The notes under the pieces: generated by a model
Seen by the model: only the letters and a program-made list of their open reading frames with translations
Told to the model about the DNA's origin: nothing
Databases searched by the model: none
Shown here: piece by piece, positions 23,430 through 32,550 of the stretch
Layout: every line of letters starts with the position of its first letter
How positions within the stretch are numbered: position 1 is the stretch's first letter
NCBI GenBank assembly: GCA_964616985.1
Contig: CAZTVF010000039.1
Coordinates: 1-41,171 of the forward strand
Origin: CAZTVF01 sp964616985
Lineage (GTDB): Bacteria; Planctomycetota; Phycisphaerae; SM23-33
Length of the DNA: 41,171 nt
Direction: 5' to 3'
Translations under genes and position numbers: made by a program

Positions 23430-26400
23430 GCACGACGACGAGCCCAACGCCGACTCGCTGGCCGATCACGCTAAACACGGCCTGACCAACGGCATCGTTC
23501 GGATGTTCCTCAACAGCAACTTGCCGATCATCCTGCTGATCCTGTCGATGGTCATTGGGATTGCCGCCGTTATCGTCACGCCGCGCGAGGAGGACCCGCA
23601 GATCGTCGTGCCGATGGCCGATGTCTACGTCAGCTTTCCCGGTCGATCCGCCGCCGAGGTCGAGCAATTGGTCGCCACGCCCCTGGAGAAGATCCTCTAC
23701 CAGATCGACGGGGTCGAATACGTCTACTCGATGTCGCACGAGGGCCAGGCCATCATCACCGTGCGGTTCCTGGTGGGGGAGGACCGCGAGCGCAGCTTGG
23801 TCAAACTCTTCAAGAAGATCGACGAGAGCAAAGACATTGTGCCCCCGGGCGTAACTGGCTGGGTCGTCAAACCCGTCGAGATCGATGACGTGCCTGTAGT
23901 CAACCTGACCCTCACCAGTAAGCAGAACGATTCGTATGGCCTGCGGCGAGTGGCGGAGGAGATGGTCGCCCGCCTGGCGGCCGTGAAGGATATCTCCCGG
24001 GCGTACATCGTGGGCGGCGAACCGCGAAAGGTGCAGGTCTATCTCGATCGTGAGCGCATGCAAGGGTACAACGTTTCGCCGCTGGAGGTCCAGCGCGCGA
24101 TTGCCGCGGCCAATGTGCGCGTCTCTGCCGGTGAATTCGAGCAGTCCGATGCGGCATTCCGAGTGGAATCCGGCCAGGTGTTCAGCCGATCCGACGAGTT
24201 GCAGAGACTGGTGGTCGGCGTGTCCAACTTCTCCCCGGTGTTCCTGAAAGATGTGGCCAACATCGTGGACGGCCCGTCGGAAATCAGCAGCTATGTCCGC
24301 CACGGTTGGGGCGCGGCGAAAGGCTTCTCTCATAGGCCTGGCACGACGGGCTCGGTGATTGGCGAAGGCGTGGAGAGTCGATCACAGGCCGGGGAATCCA
24401 TCCCGGCCGTGACGATTGCGCTGTCCAAGAAGAAGGGCTCCAACGCGGTCACGGTGGCCGCCGACATCCTGGCCGCGGCGGAAAGGCTTCAGAAGGATGT
24501 CATGCCCTCGAACGTGGAGATGGTCGTCACCCGCAACACCGGCCTCAATTCCAACGACAAGGTCAACGACTTGATCGAGGCATTGGGCGTAGCGCTGCTT
24601 CTGGCGGTGGCGGTGCTGACGATCGCTTTAGGCTGGCGCGAGAGCATGATCGTCGCCCTGGCTGTGCCCGTTGTATTCGGCCTGACGCTGGGGGTGAACC
24701 TCCTGGCCGGGCTGACTATCAACCGCGTGACGCTGTTTGCGCTGATCCTTGCCCTGGGCCTGCTGGTGGACGACCCGATCGTCGATGTTGAGAACATCGT
24801 CCGCCACTTCCTGGGCCGCAGAAAGGCCACTCGGCCCATCGTGCTGGAGGCCGTCAGCGAAATCCGGCCCCCGCTGATTACCGCGACGCTGGCCGTCATC
24901 GCATCTTTCCTGCCGTTGTTCTTCATCACCGGAATGATGGGGCCATACATGCGGCCGATGGCATTGAACGTGCCGGTGACCATGCTCATGTCGATGATCG
25001 TCGCCTTCACGATCACGCCCTGGCTGGCGTACCATCTGCTCCGCAAGCGGTACAACAAGAGAAGCGAGATCGCCGTCCCGGGGGGCAAGGCTGCAGACGT
25101 AGACCCGCACGGCGCCGGCGAAATCAAGACGACGGTGCTCTATCGCCTTTTTACGCCGGTGATGGGCCGCCTGCTGAAGACCCGCCGGGCTGGGATGCTG
25201 TTCCTGGCTGTCATGGGCCTGCTGCTGGTGGTCGCGGCCGGCATGGCGATGTTGCGGATCGTGCCGCTCAAGATGCTGCCCTACGGCAACAAGAGCGACA
25301 TGCAGGTCGTGCTGGACTTCGACCGCGGCACCACGCTGGAGCGTTCCGACGCAGCGGTGCGCGACATCGAGCAGTATCTCGCCCGCCAGCCGGAGGTCAC
25401 GGACTATACCTCGTACGTAGGCTTGGCCGCCCCGATGGATTTCAACGGCATGGTGCGGCACTACTACCTCCGGCAGGGGCAGAACGTGGCCGACATCCAG
25501 GTCAATTTCGTGGATCGCAAGGACCGTTCGCTCCAGACACACGGCCTGGCGCTGCGGATGCGTGGCGAGCTCACTGAGATCGCCCGCAGGCATAACGCCC
25601 GTCTGAAGCTCGTTGAGGCCCCGCCGGGGCCGCCCGTCCTGGCGACGGTGGTCGCCGAGATCTACGGGCGTGAGAGCACGCCCTATCGCGACCTGATCGC
25701 CGCCGCCGGCATAGTGCACGAACGCCTGTCGCGAGAGCCTGGCGTGGTGGACGTGGACGACGTGACCGAGGCCGCGCAGGTCAAGTATCGCTTCGTGCCC
25801 GACCAGGAGAAGGCGGCCCTCAATGGCGTGTCGGTGGAAGACATCGCCCGTACGCAGCAGATGCTGCTCGATGGCGCCGTCGTGGGCACCGTGCAGCAGC
25901 CGCTGGAACGCAACGCACTCTTGATCGACCTTCGCCTGCCGCGCGCGATGCGGTCCAGCACGGACGACCTGGCGATGGTGTTCGTTAAGGGCGCCAGCGG
26001 CTCGATGGTCCCGCTGGCGGAGTTGGGCCGCTGGGAGAGTCACGTCGTCGACCAGACGATCTACCACAAGAACCTGAAGCCCGTGGTGTACGTGACGGCC
26101 GAGATGGCCGGGCGCCCGCCCGCCGATGCCGTGATGGACGTCCAGGCCGACCAACTGACCGGCAGCCGACAGATTGATTGGCCCGTCCATACGGAAGTGA
26201 TTGGATGGGGTGACTGGAAGGGCCCACCGCCTCGCCCCGAGACGGACATCAACCGCCCCGCTCCGCGCGAGCTCATGAAGCGCAGCTTCCTCTCCAATGG
26301 CGGCGGCATCCCCTGGGCCGTGCCCGGGGACATCAGCGTGAGCTTCACCGGCGAGGGGGAATGGAACCTCACGCTGGACGTGTTCCGCGACATGGGGCTG

Positions 26401-26928
26401 GCGTTCATCGCGGCCTTGGTGGCGATCTACATCCTGCTGGTGCACCAAACTCGCAGCTTCGCGATTCCGCTGGTGGTGATGATGGCCATCCCTTTGACGA
26501 TCATCGGCATCATGCCGGGCTTCTGGCTGCTGAACGCACTGTCGGGTGGCACGATCGGCGGATTCCCCAACCCCACGTTCTTCACCGCCACGGCCATGAT
26601 CGGCATGATAGCCTTGGCTGGCATCGTGACCCGAAGCTCCATCATCATCGTGGACTTCATCCACCTGTCGCTCGCCCGCGGGCGAAGCCTTAAGGATGCC
26701 ATCATCGAAAGCTGCGTCGTGCGTCTGCGGCCTATCCTGCTGACGGCCGGCGTGGCCATGCTGTCGGCGCTGCCCATCGCCACCGACCCCATCTTCTCAG
26801 GCTTGGCCTGGGCGCTGATCTTCGGCTTGCTCGCCTCGACCGTGTTCACGCTGCTGGTGATACCGGTGGTGTATCACTTGCTGTATGCGAACAAGCCCGG
26901 CCACGGCGTACCGACAACCACGGATTAG
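23419..26928 (+). CDS. RND efflux transporter permease
   Basis: The start is taken at MGNKHDDEPN (ATG 23419), giving 1169 residues; the earlier in-frame sequence is antisense-like and overlaps the adaptor. There is an N-terminal helix (LPIILLILSMVIGIAAVIV) and porter-domain features such as VEQLVATPLEKILYQIDGVE. The TM4 proton-relay motif is GLLVDDPIVDVENI near 446-459, with both Asp residues kept. The second half mirrors the first, ending in TM segments AGVAMLSALPIATDP and ALIFGLLASTVFTLLVIPVV. It is somewhat longer than typical (~1040-1080), with extra loop sequence in the porter regions. The substrate is unknown. Confidence 0.92.
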   Translation: MGNKHDDEPNADSLADHAKHGLTNGIVRMFLNSNLPIILLILSMVIGIAAVIVTPREEDPQIVVPMADVYVSFPGRSAAEVEQLVATPLEKILYQIDGVEYVYSMSHEGQAIITVRFLVGEDRERSLVKLFKKIDESKDIVPPGVTGWVVKPVEIDDVPVVNLTLTSKQNDSYGLRRVAEEMVARLAAVKDISRAYIVGGEPRKVQVYLDRERMQGYNVSPLEVQRAIAAANVRVSAGEFEQSDAAFRVESGQVFSRSDELQRLVVGVSNFSPVFLKDVANIVDGPSEISSYVRHGWGAAKGFSHRPGTTGSVIGEGVESRSQAGESIPAVTIALSKKKGSNAVTVAADILAAAERLQKDVMPSNVEMVVTRNTGLNSNDKVNDLIEALGVALLLAVAVLTIALGWRESMIVALAVPVVFGLTLGVNLLAGLTINRVTLFALILALGLLVDDPIVDVENIVRHFLGRRKATRPIVLEAVSEIRPPLITATLAVIASFLPLFFITGMMGPYMRPMALNVPVTMLMSMIVAFTITPWLAYHLLRKRYNKRSEIAVPGGKAADVDPHGAGEIKTTVLYRLFTPVMGRLLKTRRAGMLFLAVMGLLLVVAAGMAMLRIVPLKMLPYGNKSDMQVVLDFDRGTTLERSDAAVRDIEQYLARQPEVTDYTSYVGLAAPMDFNGMVRHYYLRQGQNVADIQVNFVDRKDRSLQTHGLALRMRGELTEIARRHNARLKLVEAPPGPPVLATVVAEIYGRESTPYRDLIAAAGIVHERLSREPGVVDVDDVTEAAQVKYRFVPDQEKAALNGVSVEDIARTQQMLLDGAVVGTVQQPLERNALLIDLRLPRAMRSSTDDLAMVFVKGASGSMVPLAELGRWESHVVDQTIYHKNLKPVVYVTAEMAGRPPADAVMDVQADQLTGSRQIDWPVHTEVIGWGDWKGPPPRPETDINRPAPRELMKRSFLSNGGGIPWAVPGDISVSFTGEGEWNLTLDVFRDMGLAFIAALVAIYILLVHQTRSFAIPLVVMMAIPLTIIGIMPGFWLLNALSGGTIGGFPNPTFFTATAMIGMIALAGIVTRSSIIIVDFIHLSLARGRSLKDAIIESCVVRLRPILLTAGVAMLSALPIATDPIFSGLAWALIFGLLASTVFTLLVIPVVYHLLYANKPGHGVPTTTD

Positions 26929-26938
26929 AGACTGTCTT

Positions 26939-26964
26939 GTTCCCAGGAGCACAAGCTCCAGTTA
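26939..26964 (+). repeat. Dispersed 26-bp repeat, copy 2
   Basis: Matches the repeat at 11866-11891 at 25 of 26 positions (core GTTCCCAGGAGCACAAGC). It starts ten bases after the RND permease stop. Confidence 0.6.
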
Positions 26965-26996
26965 CGAGCGTTCCGCGAAAAGCTCTCTGCTCGTTC

Positions 26997-27022
26997 GGCC
27001 CGCTGAGGCGACTCGGCGGGCC
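26997..27022. terminator. Hairpin with GCGA tetraloop after the RND operon
   Basis: GGCCCGCTGAG pairs with CTCGGCGGGCC over 11 bp (one G-T wobble) around GCGA, a GNRA tetraloop. No T-tract follows. It is the likely 3' end structure for the RND transcript, and may also serve the convergent AraC gene. Confidence 0.5.
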
Positions 27023-27144
27023 GTCGCGTCAATTCTCCACAGGCGAAGCGATTTCACGACGTCGCGATCGCGTGGCACCGGCCTACAGCGGCCTCACGGG
27101 TGTGACCTGATGGCGAGACCCTTGCGCCGGACCGCGTGATACAC

Positions 27145-27984
27145 TCATTGCCCGGCCGTGAGCCGATAGCGTGAAGGCGTCATGGACACGTACTGCCTGA
27201 ACTGCCTGGAGAGCCGATAGATATCGGGGTATCCGACTCGCCGCGAGATTTCGGTCACCGACAGCGCCGTGCCCCGCAGCAGTTCCTTGGCCAGCGCGAT
27301 GCGGGCATTGATGATGTACTGTTGCGGCGACAGGCCCGTTTGCCCCTTGAACGCGCGGGAGAAGTGGCTGCGGGCATAGCCTGCCCGCCGCGCCAACTGG
27401 CCCACGGACGGCAGGTCGTGGAGGTGTCCCTGAATGTACGAGGTCAGGCTTCGCCAACCAGCCAGGCCGGCCGGTCGCGAGATAGCCCCGGCGGACGTGG
27501 TGCGGACCAGTTCCATCAGCAGCCCTCGCAGCAGGGCATTGGCGGCCGCCTCCATGGCCGGACTCAGCGGCACACCGGCCCGGGCATCCATGGCCCGCTC
27601 GGCAATCCAACGCGTTACCTCCCCCACCAGGTGGAAATCACCGACGCGAAGTTGCTCCGGGGGCAGCTGCTGCGGCGAGACGCTCACGATCTGCCCGCGC
27701 CTGTCCACCAGGTCGAAGTGGATGGATGTCACACCCAGCGGATTGCGCGGACTTTGGGTGCAATGATAAGTCCACCCCGGGCGGGCCCAGTGACAGGCGC
27801 CCGGCCGAATCTCCACATCGCCCTCCGGAAGCTGGCGATGTCCCCGGCCCGCCCACCAGAACAGCAGCACGTTACGCCTCTTTCGGCGCTCCTGCGGAGT
27901 GAAGGCCAGCGTGGGCGTCGCCGGCCAGCGCCGCCGGCCGCAACGGGTCCAATCGATCCGCACGAACAGATCTGTCCAGTTCAT
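27145..27984 (-). CDS. AraC-family transcriptional regulator
   Basis: 279 residues from ATG 27984 (MNWTDLFVRID), preferred over an upstream in-frame start because the protein begins naturally there. The N-terminal half is a cupin-like sugar-sensing domain (WAGRGHRQLP, EIRPGACHWARPG, TSIHFDLVD). The C-terminal AraC domain (~180-279) has two HTH motifs: LPSVGQLARRAGYARSHFSR followed by AFKGQTGLSPQQY, and ALSVTEISRRVGYPDIYRLS followed by RQFRQYVSMTPSRYR. It is divergent from the catabolic operon at 28090 and is its likely controller. The effector is unknown, probably an intermediate of the pathway. Confidence 0.9.
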   Translation of the reverse strand: MNWTDLFVRIDWTRCGRRRWPATPTLAFTPQERRKRRNVLLFWWAGRGHRQLPEGDVEIRPGACHWARPGWTYHCTQSPRNPLGVTSIHFDLVDRRGQIVSVSPQQLPPEQLRVGDFHLVGEVTRWIAERAMDARAGVPLSPAMEAAANALLRGLLMELVRTTSAGAISRPAGLAGWRSLTSYIQGHLHDLPSVGQLARRAGYARSHFSRAFKGQTGLSPQQYIINARIALAKELLRGTALSVTEISRRVGYPDIYRLSRQFRQYVSMTPSRYRLTAGQ

Positions 27985-28089
27985 GGTCTTTTCTATAGCA
28001 CATAAGAACAAATTCTGGAAGGCACACGAAGCCATTTGCATTGATGACGTAGGGCTATAGAATCACGCACAGACAAATAGGAGCCTGTG

Positions 28090-29039
28090 ATGAGCCATGA
28101 ATCGCATCCGTGGGCCGGGGTGTTTGCCGCGACCCTCTGCCCGTTCCAAGACGATGAGTCGGTCGATGAAGCCGGGCTGGAGGCCTACTTCCGCGAACTG
28201 GCCGCCGTCGAGGGCCTGCGCGGGCTGGTGTGCAATGGACACACCGGCGAGATCATGTCGCTGCGGCCGGCGGAGCGGGCGCAGGTGACTCGGATCGCCG
28301 TGAAGGCGACCGGCGCTGCCCCGCGGAAGGTCAAGGTCGTCTCGGGCGTCTCGGCCGAGGGGAGCCTCGAGGCCGTCGATCACGCGCTGGCGGCCAAGGA
28401 GGCCGGCGCCGACGCCATCCTGCTGATGCCCCCCCACCACTGGCTGCGGTTCTGGCGATCGATGAAGACGGCGGTCGGCTTCTTCCAGGACGTCGCCGGC
28501 GCCAACATTCCCATCTGCGTGCATCAGTACCCCTCCTGGTGTAAGGCCTCGTACAGCCTGGCCGAGATGCTGGAGATCGTGAAGATCCCGCAGGTGGTGA
28601 CGATCAAGATGGGCACGCGCGACATGGCGCGGTGGCTGTGGGACTACGAGCAGCTCAAGGCCGCCGCGCACCGCACGTCTCCATCATCACTTGCCACGAT
28701 GAGTACCTGATGCCCACGCTGCTGGAGGCGGGCGACGGGGCACTGATCGGCTTCGCTGGCTTCGCTCCGGAACTGATGATCGAGCTGGTGCACGCATGCC
28801 TGGCCGGCGACCTGGCGCGGGCCAAGAAGGCCCAGCAGACGGTCGCGCCGCTGGCGCGGCTGATCTACAACTTTGGCGAGCCCGGCTGCGGCGCCCACCA
28901 GCGGATGAAGGCCGCCCGCTGGATCATGGGCAAGTTCCCCAGCTTTAAGATGCGCCGGCCTCTGCGAGACCTCGAAGCGCCGGACTTGGAGAAAACTCGT
29001 CAACAGTTGCGCCAGATCGGATATCCCGTAATCAGATGA
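28090..29039 (+). pseudogene. DHDPS/NanA-family aldolase-type lyase, frameshifted
   Basis: AGGAG lies six bases before ATG 28090. The first frame holds the barrel up to YEQLKA, including GHTGE (GTTGE equivalent), VKVVSGVSA, HQYPSW (the family Tyr region) and the Schiff-base Lys in VVTIKMG at residue ~173. The rest continues in another frame from ~28670 (HVSIITCHDEYLMPTLLEAG, then GALIGFAGFAPELMIELVHA). One missing base between ~28655 and 28680 explains the break. The family includes dihydrodipicolinate synthase, N-acetylneuraminate lyase and 2-keto-3-deoxy-sugar aldolases. In this setting a keto-deoxy-sugar lyase is most likely. It is either a real mutation or a consensus error. Confidence 0.8.
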
Positions 29040-29063
29040 ACCCCGCCCCTGAAAGGAAAACAT

Positions 29064-30353
29064 ATGGCCGACAGCATTCCCGTCCCCAGTGAACCGTTGC
29101 GAGTCGCCCTGATCGGCGCAGGAGCCAGGTCGAGCACGATCTACAGGCCCCTGCTGCCCTCGCTGGCGCCGTGGGTGAAGCTGGTGGCCGTGTGCGATCC
29201 GGTAAAGGATAATTGCGACAAGTTCGCCGCCGAGATCGGCGTGCCGGCGTTCTACGACATCCGCGACCTCGTCAAGGCTCGACCCATGGAAGCGGCGCTG
29301 GTGGTGACGCCCATCCCGTCGCACCACTCGGTCTCGGTGTTCCTGTCGTCCAATCGCATCCCCAATCTTACTGAGACGACCTGGGCGTCGATGGCCTGCC
29401 AGGCCAAGGACATGATCGCGACGGCGCGAAAGAATAACGTTATTGTCCGCGTGGCCGAGAACTTCTTCCGCATGCCGATCGACCGGTTCGCCCAAACGGT
29501 GCGCGACAGCGGCTACCTTGGCCGCATCGGCCGCATTCTCAGCTACGCCGACCACACGGGCTACCACAATAACTCGCGGTGGATCGCCTTCGCCGGGTGC
29601 CACCCGCAGTGGGTGCAGAGCATCGACCATGATATGGCACATCCGGCCTTCTACTCGATGCCGCAGCGGCGGCACGAGAAGGAATCGCTCAAGTGCCGCT
29701 TCTTCCACTTTCCCAATGACGTGTTCGTCGTCGATATCGGCAGCGGGCACGTCAAAGGCCACCTGGGCCGCCACCCGCGCCCGGGCTACACCGAGTGGCA
29801 GGGCCAGCGAGGAACGCTGGTGCACCGCGCGCCGGGCGCGTATTGGGGCAATGAACAAACCGAACTGCGCTATGTCTCCGACGCTCGCCTTGCCCCTGCC
29901 CAGGAAGCGGCTGGCAACCTCAACGGCGGCGGCGGTGCCGACGTCGTGACCCCGGTCGTCCACGACTCCACCGGCGATGTCTGGACCGGTCTGCACGCCG
30001 ACACGCCCAGTGGACGTATCGAGTACCTCAGCCCCTTGCGAGCGTTCGCCAAAATGGGCAAGGTCAACAATCGCGACTGGTACGGCGTGGCCGTGATGGA
30101 CCACGTCGTGGACTTCGCGCTGGCGGTGCGGGGCCTGAGGTGCAGCGAGTTCACCGACGAAGACGCGCTGATGAGCGACATGATGGAGATCGGCGCCCAC
30201 GAGAGCAACCTCCAGGAGGGCCGCCGCATCAGACTGCCCGTCGAAGGCGACCTGGAGTCCGACGCCCTCGAGCTCCAGCGCCAGAGGAAACAGTTCGGCG
30301 TCGATCCGCTGGATGTCGAGGCGATGTTGTCGGTGAGCTTCCCAAGGCCGTAG
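29064..30353 (+). CDS. Gfo/Idh/MocA-family oxidoreductase
   Basis: 429 residues; AAAGGA six bases before the ATG. The N-terminal Rossmann fold shows VALIGAGARSS (13-25), VAVCDPVKDN and ALVVTPIPSHHSV. In the family a Cys-Glu-Lys-Pro motif follows, with Lys catalytic; here the place is taken by NLTETTWAS, so the Lys is Thr. The C-terminal alpha/beta domain has the later His-rich substrate site (DHDMAHPAFYSMP and DIGSGHVKGHLG). The missing Lys suggests altered or non-dehydrogenase activity. It sits 24 bp after the lyase and 17 bp before the PL22-like gene in the catabolic operon. The substrate is unknown. Confidence 0.85.
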   Translation: MADSIPVPSEPLRVALIGAGARSSTIYRPLLPSLAPWVKLVAVCDPVKDNCDKFAAEIGVPAFYDIRDLVKARPMEAALVVTPIPSHHSVSVFLSSNRIPNLTETTWASMACQAKDMIATARKNNVIVRVAENFFRMPIDRFAQTVRDSGYLGRIGRILSYADHTGYHNNSRWIAFAGCHPQWVQSIDHDMAHPAFYSMPQRRHEKESLKCRFFHFPNDVFVVDIGSGHVKGHLGRHPRPGYTEWQGQRGTLVHRAPGAYWGNEQTELRYVSDARLAPAQEAAGNLNGGGGADVVTPVVHDSTGDVWTGLHADTPSGRIEYLSPLRAFAKMGKVNNRDWYGVAVMDHVVDFALAVRGLRCSEFTDEDALMSDMMEIGAHESNLQEGRRIRLPVEGDLESDALELQRQRKQFGVDPLDVEAMLSVSFPRP

Positions 30354-30370
30354 ACTATGCGATCAGCACG

Positions 30371-31504
30371 ATGCAGCGAGGACAATTACATCCAGGCGAG
30401 TCGTTGACTAGCCGCGACGAGCGGACCGGGGCCGTGGTGCGCCAGGTTACTAGCCATTCGTCCATCAGTCACCACCCGTTCTACTACCTGCCGGCGTACG
30501 ACGATGCGATGACGCGGCTGTTCTTCGTCTCGCACCGGAACGGTCGGCCGGAGGTCTGGTGCGAGCTCCGCAGCACAGGCGAGTTGCAGCAACTGACCGA
30601 CCATGCGGGACTGGCGGAGTGGTCTGTGCACCCATCCCACGACGGGCGGTACGTCTATTTCACTGACACTGTTGGCGGCTGGCGCGTGGACTTGGAGCGG
30701 GACACGGAGGAATGCGTCCTGCGTTTCGACACGGGCGCCGGCCGGGAGGCGGGCATGGTCGGCGCGGCCATGGGCACAACATCGCTCAGCCACGATGATC
30801 GCTACTGGGCCGTGCCGGTCAAGGTGGGGCCGGTGTCGCGGCTGGTCGTCATCGACACGCAAACCGGTGAACATGACGTAATCGTCGAACGCGACACGAT
30901 CGGCCATCCGGAATTCCATCCGTCCGACAACACGCTGCTGCGTTACGCGGGCCCGTACCACAGCCGCATCTGGGTGATCCGTCGCGACGGCAGCAGGAAC
31001 CGGTTGGCCTACCAACGCAAGCCATTGGGCAAGCCAAGCCAGTATGAATGGATCGTCCACGAGACCTGGCGGCCGCTCTCGAGCGAGATCATCAGCACGA
31101 GCTGGCCGTATGGCTGCATCGGAATCGATATTGACACCGGTGCCGTTCGCAGGGTCTGCACCTTCAACGCATGGCACCCGTCCATCAACCGCCAAGGCAC
31201 GCTGATGTGCGCCGACACCACTTACCCCGATATCGGCCTGCAGATATTCAGTCCTCTCGACGGCGTCGGCGCCCCGCGCACGCTCTGCCTGAGCGGGGGA
31301 ACCAACGAGGGCAGGCACTGGAACACGGACCACTGTCCCTACGACGACGAGGACTACAAGCAGGGCAAGTGGAAAGTCTACGCTCCGCAGCACACGCATC
31401 CGCATCCGGCCTTCTCGCCGGACGGCCGCTTTGTGGTCTTCACTTCGGACCGCAGCGGCGTTGCCCAGGTGTATGAAGTGGAGGTCGGCACGCACGTTGA
31501 ATAG
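30371..31504 (+). CDS. Oligogalacturonate-lyase-like beta-propeller (PL22 type)
   Basis: The start is ATG 30371 (MQRGQLHPGESLTSRDERTG), 17 bases after the previous stop, giving 377 residues; the longer frame upstream is antisense-type. The opening resembles family PL22 proteins, with VRQVTSHSSISHHPFYYLP then TRLFFVSHRNGRPEVW, i.e. a TolB/WD40-like seven-bladed propeller. Other blade motifs are SHDGRYVYFTDTVGG, SHDDRYWAVPV, FHPSDNTLLRYAGP and SPDGRFVVFTSDRSG. PL22 enzymes cleave short oligogalacturonides to keto-deoxyuronate inside the cell. This fits the adjacent lyase and dehydrogenase genes, but catalytic residues were not verified. The propeller fold is secure, the exact substrate less so. 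Confidence 0.75.
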   Translation: MQRGQLHPGESLTSRDERTGAVVRQVTSHSSISHHPFYYLPAYDDAMTRLFFVSHRNGRPEVWCELRSTGELQQLTDHAGLAEWSVHPSHDGRYVYFTDTVGGWRVDLERDTEECVLRFDTGAGREAGMVGAAMGTTSLSHDDRYWAVPVKVGPVSRLVVIDTQTGEHDVIVERDTIGHPEFHPSDNTLLRYAGPYHSRIWVIRRDGSRNRLAYQRKPLGKPSQYEWIVHETWRPLSSEIISTSWPYGCIGIDIDTGAVRRVCTFNAWHPSINRQGTLMCADTTYPDIGLQIFSPLDGVGAPRTLCLSGGTNEGRHWNTDHCPYDDEDYKQGKWKVYAPQHTHPHPAFSPDGRFVVFTSDRSGVAQVYEVEVGTHVE

Positions 31505-31779
31505 GGATAGGAGTGCAGCAAGCTCCCGCCCGGAGAATCGAGCGGCTCAAGAAGATCCCGACGCTGAAGCAGAGGGCTATGAATGAAACCCCTCCTTCGC
31601 GGGGGTCTGCGCTGATCGAGTATGCACCAGGGTTCCGAACAGAGAGACACGGTCCGGGGGAAGAAGGGGGCCGGCGATCGCGAGATAGTTTACAATCCGG
31701 GCAAGTTCAACACCGTGGTTGCTTCCGGCCGGGCCCCGCCAAGAAGGGCGAGTGGTGACCGCATGAAGGGAAACAACGC
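31505..31779. other. Intergenic region between PL22-like and SGNH genes
   Basis: About 275 bases with no credible gene. ACCCCT-CCTTCGC-GGGGGT near 31589-31607 forms a modest hairpin. A short frame ending before the SGNH start (DREIVYNPGKFNTVVASGR) might be a decayed fragment but was not identified. Confidence 0.35.
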
Positions 31780-32526
31780 TTGACGATCCGGATCATGCCT
31801 GTTGGCGACTCGATCACGCGCGGCTCTTACTTGGCGCTGTATGACGCCGGTCCCTTTGCCGGGCAGCCCATCGGGCTGCCGAACCTGGCGGGCGGCGGCT
31901 GGCGAAAGCCGCTGCAGGACACCCTGCGCGCCGCCGGTGTCAGCTTTACGTTCGTCGGTGACCTGGACTACGGGGCCTACGGCCACGGGGGCAAGGTGGA
32001 CCCGGATTTTCAACTGGCTCATCACGGCCTGGCGGGCTTCAGCAACCAGGACATCCTCGATGGCGGCGTGGTTCCCACGCCGGCCGATGTGCTCACCGCC
32101 CGGGGCGCGGGGGAAATCCGCGTGGCGGGCATCGTGACCGCGCTGGCGCGGCACCGGCCCGATGTGGTTCTCCTCATGGCCGGCGCCAACGGCTTCGACA
32201 GGGCGGCGCGCGACCGACTCATCGAGACGATTCTCGCGCGTTTTGACGGTGCGTTGCTGGTGGCCACCATCACCCCGCAGTGCCCTCCCCGCGAGGGCTT
32301 CGAGCAGGTGGCGGCCTACAACGCTTCCCTTGCGGGCGTGGCCGCAGCATGGGTTGCCGCCGGCAAGCGCGTCATCCGCGTGGACGTGAACGCCGCGATG
32401 ACGATCGCCGACCTGTTGCCGGATGGCGTTCATCCCAACCTCGTCGGCATGGAGAAGATCGCCGCCGCATGGTGGCGTGCGCTGGAGCCGGTTGTGAAAG
32501 GAAGACGAGACCTGTTCGCATCGTAG
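31780..32526 (+). CDS. SGNH/GDSL-family hydrolase (esterase)
   Basis: 248 residues starting at TTG 31780 with AAGGGA eight bases before it. The block I serine motif is MPVGDSITRGS at ~6-16. Block III is LLMAGANGFD near 128-136 (GxND replaced by GANG), and the catalytic Asp/His block V is LPDGVHPN near 211-218. An insert (~30-60) between blocks I and II is typical of carbohydrate esterases of this fold. No signal peptide is seen. It is 25 bp before the next gene, so the two are co-transcribed. A role in removing acetyl or other acyl groups from glycans is likely from context. Confidence 0.85.
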   Translation: MTIRIMPVGDSITRGSYLALYDAGPFAGQPIGLPNLAGGGWRKPLQDTLRAAGVSFTFVGDLDYGAYGHGGKVDPDFQLAHHGLAGFSNQDILDGGVVPTPADVLTARGAGEIRVAGIVTALARHRPDVVLLMAGANGFDRAARDRLIETILARFDGALLVATITPQCPPREGFEQVAAYNASLAGVAAAWVAAGKRVIRVDVNAAMTIADLLPDGVHPNLVGMEKIAAAWWRALEPVVKGRRDLFAS

Positions 32527-32550
32527 CAGAATAACCCAGGAGACGCACAA

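Noticed and set aside
24628..26664. A 678-codon minus-strand open frame inside the RND permease
   Set aside because: His/Arg/Asp-rich mirror of a strong gene; no start signal.
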